Source of the DNA: Merdivivens faecigallinarum
GTDB lineage: Bacteria > Bacteroidota > Bacteroidia > Bacteroidales > UBA932
Assembly (NCBI GenBank): GCA_017695055.1
Contig: JADILY010000038.1
Coordinates: 1-7,192 of the forward strand
Direction: 5' to 3'
DNA: 7,192 bases
Shown here: positions 1 through 6,310 of the stretch, piece by piece
Numbering within the stretch: the first letter of the stretch is position 1
Layout: every line of letters starts with the position of its first letter
Notes under the pieces: generated by a model
What the model was told of the DNA's origin: nothing
Database searches by the model: none
What the model saw: only the letters and a program-made list of their open reading frames with translations
Program-made: the position numbers and the translations under genes

Positions 1-3000
1 ATTCCGACGGATGCACGATAAAGGACGGGGATGTCCCCGTATTCAACCTTGTTTTCAAAAAAGGAGGGCCTCCAGACTGGAGCCCGGCCTATTCATGGTT
101 CAAATGGACGGCGCTTTTCCTCGTTTTAGGCGCGTTTTTCTCCTATTATGTAAAAAAACGCAATCCTCTTTCCTTCCTGGCGTTTGTTGTGGCGGCCGGG
201 GCAAGCACATTTTTCACTTTCGGCTGGGCCGCCCGCATGAGGGATTATTCGGGACTGTTTTCCCCTGTGGTTTATGCCGATTCGTCGCTGCATGCCTCTT
301 TGGGAGCCTTTCTTCTGAGCAATCTCTATATTTTCATTGTCCTTTTGGCCGTCTTCATTTCGAGGAAGCGCCTGATGCTGTGGTATTCGAAGCATTCGAG
401 ACCGTTGAAGACGGTTTACGCCGTTGCCGTATCGTTTTTCGCGGCGGCCTTGATGGTGTATATCCATTTTTCTCTGAAATCTCTGATTTTCAACTCGAAC
501 ATAGTGCTTGAGGTCTTCCGTCTGGATGAACTTTCGATATATTCGTTCCTCGTTTACGGCTCTTACATGATACTTTTCATGGGCCTGCTGTTCATCATCC
601 AGCTCGCTTTGCCGCTTGTCGCCGGGAAGAAATTTACCGTGTTTTCGGGGCGTTTCCTGCTGAGGTATTCGTTGTGCGTGGCCCTCTACCTTGTCGCGAC
701 CGTCAGTTTTTTCAGCCATAACAAGGAAATAAAGATGGTCAGGGCCTGGACTAACAGGCTGTCGGTGGAAAGGGATCTGAGCACAGAGCTCCTGCTCCGC
801 ATGGTGGAGGAGAGAATCGAACAGGACAGGTTCATCCATCTGTACATGGCCATTCCGAACGGCAGCATGATTATAGCCGAACATCTCGGAGAGAGCTATT
901 TTTCAAGCCTTTCCACAGGATACGACATTACAGTTACGGTATGCGGCGAAAAGGACCGCCTGCTTCTCGGGGACGGAAGCCGCGACAGGGATTGCTTTGC
1001 GTATTTCAACAACATACTTTCGCAGGGCATACCTTTGAATAACGATTCGCATTTTTTCTATATCAATGACCAGTCGGGCCGTATCAGGTATCTCGGGCTG
1101 TTCATGTACCGGGTGCGCGATGTCGGGCTGATGCGCCTGTATATCGAAATAGATTCGAGGCTGATGAAGGAGCAGAGGGGGTATTCGGACATTTTCCCGG
1201 AAACGGGAGGGATGGGCTTCAATATTCCGTCGGATTATTCCTATGCGAAATATATTTCCGGCTCGCTGGTATTCTACAGGGGAGTTTACAATTTTCCGGT
1301 ATCTGCCGACAGCGAATTTTCCGACAGTTTTCCTGAGGGATTCTCGCACAGGGTCAAAGGACGGGATGTCGTATTCGTGAACAAGCTTTCGTCAGGCGAC
1401 ATTATCATCATAACGCGGGAGCGCAGGTCGGTATTCCCGTATTTCGTGTCGTTTTCATACATATCCCTGTTTACGATTCCGCTGATGATGCTGCTTTTGC
1501 TGTGGAAACCCAAAAGGGCCAATATACCATTGAAATTCAATTCGTTCAGGACAAAGATAATGGTTCTGCTGCTTGGAACCATATCCGGTACGGTGCTTCT
1601 GCTTACCGTTTCAATGGTGCTTTTCTATGCCGGCAGGAACGCGAGGGTGCGCTCGGAACAGATGGGGGAGAAGCTGCATACCGTCCAGTCCATGTTCATG
1701 GATGTGAGCAGGAACGCTTCTTCCATCGAGGCTTTGATGAACGGCGACGTGAAAACTGCCATGGACAGGATAGCGGCCTATACCCATACGGATATAAATC
1801 TTTACGACATACACGGGCATCTGATGCGTTCTACGAGGAATGAACTCTATTACCTTTCTTTGGCCGGCTCGAAGATAGATCCGGATGCGTTTTACAACAT
1901 TGTCCATGAACACAGGAAGAGTTTCTTCAACAAGGAAGAGATAGCCGGAAAAAGTTTTTATTCGCTGTATGCCCCGGTGATAAACGATGCCGGAAACCTG
2001 ATAGCGATAATCAATATCCCGTATTTCGAGCAGACCGAAAGTTTCCGGAAAGAGCTGATTTCGACGACGGCGGCGATAATAAACATATTCGTCATCATGA
2101 TCATAGTGGTGGTGATAATAGGGGCAGCATTGACGACTTCGCTTTTCCGGCCTTTGCTGAAGCTGTACGAGCGTATGGAGAAGACGGATTTGTTCTCGTC
2201 TCCGGAAAAAATCGATTATGACAACAATGACGAAGTCTCCTATATTGTCAAGGCGTACAACAGGATGATTGACAATATGACCGACAGTACCCGGAGGTTC
2301 GCGATTACCGAGAGGGAGCAGGCGTGGAGGGATATGGCCCGCCAGATTGCCCACGAAATAAAGAATCCGCTTACGCCTATGCGCCTGAATATCCAGCATT
2401 TGCTCAGGATGAAACAGAACGGTGTCCCGGATTTGGGGGACAAGCTCGAAAAGATATGCAATTCCCTGCTTGAGCAGATTGATGTCCTGGCCGATACCGC
2501 CACCGAGTTTTCTTCATTCGCCAAGTTCAATGTCGAGGAGAGCGTGGATGTGGATCTCGATGTTACCCTCCGTGAGCAGATAGTGCTGTTCGGAAGCTAT
2601 GAAGGTATCGATATTGAATACCGCCGTGCCGGGGAGATGGTGGGGGAGACCTATCATATTTTCGCACCGAAATCCCAGATGATCAGGGTGTTCGTGAATC
2701 TACTCACCAATGCCGTGCAGGCTTTGGAGCCGTCTGTGCTCACCTCTTCCGCGCGGGGACGGATTTATGTGACTCTGACGAAATATACGGCCGACCAGGA
2801 CTCCGCATGGGGCATCCCGGGAGTAAGGTACGTGAGGGTGGATGTCGAGGACAACGGCCCTGGCGTGTCCCTGGAGAACAGGAGCAAGCTGTTCACCCCT
2901 AAGTTCACGACGAAGAACAGCGGTTCGGGACTCGGACTCGCCATCTGCAAGAGCGTAGTGGAGCAGATAGGGGGTACGATAATATACAGCACCTCTGAAG

Positions 3001-3053
3001 AACTCGGAGGCGCTGATTTCCGTGTCATTGTCCCTGAATCTATTTCTGCCTGA
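1..3053 (+). CDS. Large multi-pass membrane sensor histidine kinase, NtrY-like (5' end outside window)
   Basis: The reading frame is open from position 3 to the TGA at 3051-3053, giving 1,016 visible residues with no start in view. A GTG at 189 is internal, because 62 plausible residues precede it, including a membrane helix. Using visible numbering, hydrophobic segments lie near 32-50, 55-75, 100-119, 136-156, 178-206, 220-237, 476-501, 517-543 and 690-713. Two probable extracytoplasmic sensor domains fall between them, at about 240-475 and 545-688. A HAMP-like linker (714-765) follows, then the dimerisation helix with H-box HEIKNPLTPM (phospho-acceptor His 784, bases 2352-2354). The ATPase domain has N-box NLLTNAVQAL (Asn 903), G1 DNGPG (Asp 950) and G2 GSGLGLA (974-980). 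The NPLTPM and FTPKFTTKNSGSGLGLA wording is typical of NtrY kinases, but I see no PAS domain. It should autophosphorylate on His and pass phosphate to a response regulator. None is visible, and the ligand is unknown. Confidence 0.93.
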   Translation, partial: SDGCTIKDGDVPVFNLVFKKGGPPDWSPAYSWFKWTALFLVLGAFFSYYVKKRNPLSFLAFVVAAGASTFFTFGWAARMRDYSGLFSPVVYADSSLHASLGAFLLSNLYIFIVLLAVFISRKRLMLWYSKHSRPLKTVYAVAVSFFAAALMVYIHFSLKSLIFNSNIVLEVFRLDELSIYSFLVYGSYMILFMGLLFIIQLALPLVAGKKFTVFSGRFLLRYSLCVALYLVATVSFFSHNKEIKMVRAWTNRLSVERDLSTELLLRMVEERIEQDRFIHLYMAIPNGSMIIAEHLGESYFSSLSTGYDITVTVCGEKDRLLLGDGSRDRDCFAYFNNILSQGIPLNNDSHFFYINDQSGRIRYLGLFMYRVRDVGLMRLYIEIDSRLMKEQRGYSDIFPETGGMGFNIPSDYSYAKYISGSLVFYRGVYNFPVSADSEFSDSFPEGFSHRVKGRDVVFVNKLSSGDIIIITRERRSVFPYFVSFSYISLFTIPLMMLLLLWKPKRANIPLKFNSFRTKIMVLLLGTISGTVLLLTVSMVLFYAGRNARVRSEQMGEKLHTVQSMFMDVSRNASSIEALMNGDVKTAMDRIAAYTHTDINLYDIHGHLMRSTRNELYYLSLAGSKIDPDAFYNIVHEHRKSFFNKEEIAGKSFYSLYAPVINDAGNLIAIINIPYFEQTESFRKELISTTAAIINIFVIMIIVVVIIGAALTTSLFRPLLKLYERMEKTDLFSSPEKIDYDNNDEVSYIVKAYNRMIDNMTDSTRRFAITEREQAWRDMARQIAHEIKNPLTPMRLNIQHLLRMKQNGVPDLGDKLEKICNSLLEQIDVLADTATEFSSFAKFNVEESVDVDLDVTLREQIVLFGSYEGIDIEYRRAGEMVGETYHIFAPKSQMIRVFVNLLTNAVQALEPSVLTSSARGRIYVTLTKYTADQDSAWGIPGVRYVRVDVEDNGPGVSLENRSKLFTPKFTTKNSGSGLGLAICKSVVEQIGGTIIYSTSEELGGADFRVIVPESISA

Positions 3054-4347
3054 TATATATTTGGATAGGGCAGCCGCAGAAATCGAATTTTTCCCTAATT
3101 TTGTTTTCGAGGAACCGTTTGTACGGCTCTTTGATGTATTGCGGGAGATTGCAGAAAAATGCGAATGACGGGCTCTTGGTCGGAAGCTGGGTCAGGTATT
3201 TGATTCTGATGTATTTTCCCTTCCATGCCGGCGGAGGGAAGTTTTCAATCTCCGGCAGGATGGCTTCGTTCAGCCTGGCCGTAGGTATTTTCTGGGAATA
3301 ATTGCCGTATACCTTGTCTATTTCGTCAAGTATGTTGAACACCCTCTGTTTGGTTATGACCGAGGTGAATATTATCGGCACGTCGTTGAACGGCGCCATG
3401 CGCTTGCGTATCCCTTCGGTATAGACCTTCATCGTGTTGGATTCCTTTTCCACGAGATCCCATTTGTTCACTACGAGGATGCAGCCCTTCTTGTTCCGTT
3501 GGATGAGGTTGAAGATGTTCATGTCCTGGGCTTCCATTCCGCATTGTGCGTCAATCATCAGCACGCAGATGTCGGAGTTTTCTATGGCCCTGATGGAGCG
3601 GAGTGTGGAGTAAAATTCCAGGTCTTCCTTTACTTTCCCTTTCTTCCTCATCCCGGCCGTGTCGATGAGCATGAACTGGTGTCCGAATTTGTTGTAATAT
3701 GTTTCAATCGAATCCCTCGTAGTCCCGGCTATCGGCGTGACGATATTCCTGTCGTTGCCGAGGAGGGCGTTCGTCAGGGAGGATTTTCCTACGTTCGGGC
3801 GTCCTACTATGGCTATCCGCGGAAGGTTTTCATGTCCGTCTTCGGCCGGTTTTTCTTCGGGAAGTTTCGAAACTATGTCGTCGAGCAAGTCTCCCGTTCC
3901 GCTTCCGGTGGCTGCCGCTATCGGCCATACTTCGCCGAGTCCCAACGAATAGAACTGATACGAGTCGGACAGGTCCCGCCCCGTATCTACCTTGTTTGCC
4001 GCCACGACTACCGGTTTCCGGCTTTTCCTGAGCATGGCGGCGATTTCATCGTCATAGTCCGTTATGCCCGTATCGGCATCCGTCATGAACAGTACCAGGT
4101 CGGCCTCTTCCACGGCGATTTCAACCTGCTTGCGGATTTCGTCTTCGAAAATATCGTCCGTATTGGAAGTATATCCTCCCGTGTCGACCACTGAAAATTC
4201 ATGGCCGCACCATTCGCATTTTCCGTAATGCCTGTCCCGTGTCACTCCGGCAGTCTCGTCTACGATGGCTTGCCTCATTCCTACGAGGCGGTTGAAAAGT
4301 GTGGATTTCCCTACGTTCGGGCGTCCGACTATGGCTACTAAACTCAT
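3040..4347 (-). CDS. der: Ribosome-assembly double GTPase Der (EngA)
   Basis: This 435-residue protein has the usual Der length and order. GTPase domain 1 has GRPNVGKS at 8-15, DTGG at 55-58 and NKVD at 118-121. GTPase domain 2 has GRPNVGKS at 182-189, DTAG at 229-232 and NKWD at 294-297. A C-terminal KH-like domain runs from about 355 to 435. Der binds the 50S precursor in the cytoplasm and uses GTP hydrolysis in late large-subunit assembly. Translation starts at the ATG at 4347, giving MSLVAIVGRP, with only 6 bases after the previous stop and no Shine-Dalgarno. It is probably the last gene of the leftward cluster. Its final 14 bases overlap the 3' end of the kinase gene on the other strand. 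Minor oddities are a C-x2-C in domain 1 (Cys44, Cys47), a C-x-C near the C-terminus (Cys424, Cys426), and TSV (328-330) where the G5 motif is usually SA. Confidence 0.98.
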   Translation of the reverse strand: MSLVAIVGRPNVGKSTLFNRLVGMRQAIVDETAGVTRDRHYGKCEWCGHEFSVVDTGGYTSNTDDIFEDEIRKQVEIAVEEADLVLFMTDADTGITDYDDEIAAMLRKSRKPVVVAANKVDTGRDLSDSYQFYSLGLGEVWPIAAATGSGTGDLLDDIVSKLPEEKPAEDGHENLPRIAIVGRPNVGKSSLTNALLGNDRNIVTPIAGTTRDSIETYYNKFGHQFMLIDTAGMRKKGKVKEDLEFYSTLRSIRAIENSDICVLMIDAQCGMEAQDMNIFNLIQRNKKGCILVVNKWDLVEKESNTMKVYTEGIRKRMAPFNDVPIIFTSVITKQRVFNILDEIDKVYGNYSQKIPTARLNEAILPEIENFPPPAWKGKYIRIKYLTQLPTKSPSFAFFCNLPQYIKEPYKRFLENKIREKFDFCGCPIQIYIRQK

Positions 4348-4353
4348 GAAGAT

Positions 4354-4626
4354 TTAATTTTTTTCTATGTTACCGATTGAGCAGGCATGGCAGTCCCCGC
4401 ACCCGTCGGGGGTGCAGGAACCGTCGGCCTTCTTTCCGTTTTTCTTTCCCCAAAGTCTCAGTTCCTCTTCCTTGGCGCAGATTATCCCCATTTTCCTCAG
4501 CTCCTTGTTATGGCTGATTTCCGTGTCGGGGAATTGTCCGTTCTTGCGGAAAATGATGTTGAAACACAGGGCGAAAACAGCGAATCCCGTCAATATTACA
4601 GCAGCTATGAGTATTGTCGCCGTCAT
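4354..4626 (-). CDS. Small single-pass membrane protein with Cys-rich tail, function unknown
   Basis: This 90-residue protein has a hydrophobic N-terminal helix (about residues 3-26). A conserved-looking segment NGQFPDTEISHNKELRKMGI (29-48) follows, then a charged linker and a cysteine-rich tail with Cys71, Cys76, Cys79 and Cys82 (C-x4-C-x2-C-x2-C). Cys21 lies in the helix and Cys50 just after the conserved segment. The ATG at 4624-4626 shares its A with the TAA stop of prs, and the stop lies 6 bases before der. That packing supports a real, translationally coupled gene. The segment around FRKNGQFP followed by NKELRKMGI resembles small membrane proteins I recall from Bacteroidales genomes, none with a known function to my knowledge. 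The tail could bind a metal or Fe-S cluster, or form disulfides; this is inference. With few positive charges before the helix and many after it, the tail is more likely cytoplasmic. It is not clearly NqrM or FeoB-associated. Confidence 0.85.
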   Translation of the reverse strand: MTATILIAAVILTGFAVFALCFNIIFRKNGQFPDTEISHNKELRKMGIICAKEEELRLWGKKNGKKADGSCTPDGCGDCHACSIGNIEKN

Positions 4627-5576
4627 TAATATACGAAGTCTTCGCTTATGGATTCGTAATTGTATACTTTATTTATTGCTGTCGCGAAAATATCGGCGAC
4701 AGAGAGCACTGTTATCTTCGAAATGTCCTTGTCCTGGCTGCGCAGGAGAGGGATGGTGTCGGTCACGATGATTTCCTCCAGCTTGCTTTCGGCGAGCCTT
4801 TCGTATGCCGGCCCGGAGAATACCGGATGCGTGGCTATGGCCCTTACGCTCGATGCGCCCATGTCCATGAGCACGTTGGCTGCCTTGCAGATGGTGCCGG
4901 CGGTGTCTATCATGTCGTCCACTATCACGATGTCTTTCCCTTCAACGTCGCCGATGGCGGTTATGGAACCTACCACATTGGCCTTTTCCCTTGACTTGTG
5001 GCATATTATCATAGGGCAGGCGAGGGTTCTCGAATATGCGTTGGCGCGTTTTGCCCCTCCCATGTCAGGCGCGGCTATGGCAAGATTCGGGAGTTTCATT
5101 TCCCTGATGTAAGGCAGAAGTATCATGCTTCCGTATATATGGTCCACAGGAAGGTCGAAGAATCCCTGTATCTGTTCCGCGTGCAGGTCCATAGTCATGA
5201 CCCTGTCGCAGCCTGCCGCCTCAAGGAGATTGGCTACGAGTTTCGCTCCGATGGAAACCCTCGGACGGTCTTTCCTGTCCTGGCGTGCCCAGCCGAAATA
5301 AGGCATGACGGCGATTACCCTGTGCGCCGATGCCCTTTTCGCCGCGTCAATCATCAGAAGCAGCTCCATCAGATTGTCGGCAGGCGGGTAGGTGGACTGT
5401 ATTATGCAGACAGTGGCTCCCCTGACACTTTCAAGGTAGCAAGGTTCGAATTCGCCGTCGCTGAATTTCATCAGCTGCGAGTTTCCGAGGGACAGTCCGA
5501 GTTTTGCCGCAATCTTGGCCCCGAGTTCTTCGGAACCGCTGCAAGCAAAGATTTTCAATGTGTGTTCGTGCTCCAT
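4626..5576 (-). CDS. prs: Ribose-phosphate pyrophosphokinase (PRPP synthetase)
   Basis: At 316 residues it has the standard length of class I PRPP synthetase, which transfers pyrophosphate from ATP to ribose 5-phosphate in the cytoplasm. PRPP feeds purine, pyrimidine, NAD, histidine and tryptophan synthesis. Visible motifs are FSDGE (38-42), the ATP-binding WARQDR stretch (96-101), DLHAEQIQGFF (130-140) with its metal-binding His132, the catalytic-loop pair Lys194 and Arg196, and the PRPP-binding loop VDDMIDTAGT (219-228). All look intact. The ATG at 5576 lies 14 bases after the engB stop with no Shine-Dalgarno, normal for Bacteroidota. The TAA stop overlaps the next ATG by one base (TAATG), which suggests translational coupling to the small Cys-rich gene. 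It is very likely co-transcribed with engB from the promoter near 6245. Confidence 0.98.
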   Translation of the reverse strand: MEHEHTLKIFACSGSEELGAKIAAKLGLSLGNSQLMKFSDGEFEPCYLESVRGATVCIIQSTYPPADNLMELLLMIDAAKRASAHRVIAVMPYFGWARQDRKDRPRVSIGAKLVANLLEAAGCDRVMTMDLHAEQIQGFFDLPVDHIYGSMILLPYIREMKLPNLAIAAPDMGGAKRANAYSRTLACPMIICHKSREKANVVGSITAIGDVEGKDIVIVDDMIDTAGTICKAANVLMDMGASSVRAIATHPVFSGPAYERLAESKLEEIIVTDTIPLLRSQDKDISKITVLSVADIFATAINKVYNYESISEDFVY

Positions 5577-5590
5577 GGTTTGTAATGTGA

Positions 5591-6217
5591 TTATTCAGTT
5601 TTACTTGTGTTTGCCGTTGATTTTATTGTCTGCGCTATGTATTCCAGGACTTCCTCCCTTCCGGCCCTCGTTTCCGCCGAGGTCACGAAACACGGCGGGA
5701 GTTCTTCCCAGTATTCCGATATTTTCCGTTTTATCGAGTCTATTTTCGCGGCGAGCGCCACAGGCCCGCTTTTGTCGGCTTTTGTGAAGATTATCGAGAA
5801 CGGGATTCCTTTTTCACCCAGTCTTATGAGGAACTCCAGATCCGTCTTCATCAGTTCGTGGCGGCTGTCGATGAGGACGAAAAGCAGTATCATGTTTTCT
5901 GACCTGTCTATATAGTCCCATATCATCTTGTCAAGTTTGGCAAGCTGGCTCTTGGACACTTTGGCGAAACCGTAACCCGGAAGGTCCACCAGGTACCACG
6001 ATTCGTTTATCAGGAACCGGTTCACGGTCTGGGTCTTTCCCGGCGTGGACGATATGTGGGCGAGTTTCCTGTTGCCGCTCAGCATGTTTATAAGCGACGA
6101 CTTTCCGACATTCGACCGTCCGATGAAGGCGAATTCGGGCAAATTGCGCTCCTGCCGTGCCGGAACACCCGTGCTGCTGTCCGTGTAGACGGCGGTCTTG
6201 ATTTTCAATTGTGGCAT
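5591..6217 (-). CDS. engB: Ribosome-biogenesis GTP-binding protein EngB (YihA/YsxC)
   Basis: From the ATG at 6215-6217 this is a 208-residue single-domain TrmE-Era-type GTPase. It shows G1 GRSNVGKS (33-40), G2 TPGKT (58-62), G3 DLPG (78-81), G4 TKAD (145-148) and G5 TSAE (179-182), all intact and typical of EngB. The family acts in the cytoplasm in late 50S subunit assembly. The frame is open further upstream to a TTG at 6244. That TTG lies inside the -7 promoter box TACCTTTG (6249-6242), so the transcript should begin after it. The ATG at 6217 also gives an N-terminus (MPQLKIKTAVY) that lines up with short EngB starts. It is the first gene of the leftward cluster and is followed after 14 bases by prs, so two 50S-assembly GTPases bracket the cluster. 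Confidence 0.96.
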   Translation of the reverse strand: MPQLKIKTAVYTDSSTGVPARQERNLPEFAFIGRSNVGKSSLINMLSGNRKLAHISSTPGKTQTVNRFLINESWYLVDLPGYGFAKVSKSQLAKLDKMIWDYIDRSENMILLFVLIDSRHELMKTDLEFLIRLGEKGIPFSIIFTKADKSGPVALAAKIDSIKRKISEYWEELPPCFVTSAETRAGREEVLEYIAQTIKSTANTSKTE

Positions 6218-6241
6218 TTCGGTCTCAATTCTAATTATCCG

Positions 6242-6249
6242 CAAAGGTA
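6242..6249 (-). promoter_or_regulatory. Bacteroidetes -7 box for the engB-prs-der cluster
   Basis: On the minus strand the bases read TACCTTTG, an exact match to the Bacteroidetes sigma-ABfr -7 consensus TAnnTTTG. The predicted start of transcription is near 6237, leaving a leader of about 20 bases before the engB ATG at 6217. A clear -33 TTTG is lacking; the nearest candidate is TTTA at 6275-6272, with a 22-base spacer. The position rules against the TTG at 6244 as the engB start. The call rests on consensus match and placement only. Confidence 0.6.
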
Positions 6250-6257
6250 ATCAAATG

Positions 6258-6277
6258 TTTGTAATTTTTTGTAAATT
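6258..6277. repeat. Tandem 10-base AT-rich repeat between divergent promoters
   Basis: Two adjacent copies, TTTGTAATTT (6258-6267) and TTTGTAAATT (6268-6277), differ at one position and repeat at one helical turn. They lie between and partly over the divergent -7 boxes. They could be a protein-binding site or simply the AT-rich composition of a promoter; nothing in the sequence decides this. Confidence 0.4.
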
Positions 6278-6279
6278 TG
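6272..6279 (+). promoter_or_regulatory. Bacteroidetes -7 box for xseA
   Basis: TAAATTTG matches the TAnnTTTG consensus exactly and sits 31 bases before the ATG at 6311. Transcription would start near 6284, which gives a leader of about 27 bases. The earlier in-frame ATG at 6287 would then be almost leaderless, which favours 6311. I see no good -33 TTTG at the expected distance. The region is AT-rich, so a chance match is possible, but the placement between divergent genes fits. Confidence 0.5.
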
Positions 6280-6310
6280 CACCGATATGCATCCGTATAC
6301 GGGAAAGAAT

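Noticed and set aside
189..191. GTG as the start of the kinase
   Set aside because: The same frame is open to the left edge and encodes 62 residues including a clear membrane helix, so the gene begins outside the window.
126..884. 252-codon open frame antisense to the kinase, and a similar one at 1611-2399 (262 codons)
   Set aside because: Both lie wholly opposite a well-supported kinase frame. Their translations are rich in His, Arg and Gln without domain signals, as expected from the codon bias of the true strand.
3499..4194. 231-codon rightward open frame opposite der
   Set aside because: It mirrors the GTPase-encoding strand, has no recognisable motif and no promoter or start context.
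4998..5585. 195-codon rightward open frame opposite prs
   Set aside because: It covers a fully intact prs gene on the other strand and shows no domain or plausible start.
6287..6289. ATG at 6287 as the xseA start
   Set aside because: It lies only about 3 bases after the predicted transcript start, while the ATG at 6311 has a GGGAAAG just upstream and gives a normal N-terminus. It is not fully excluded.
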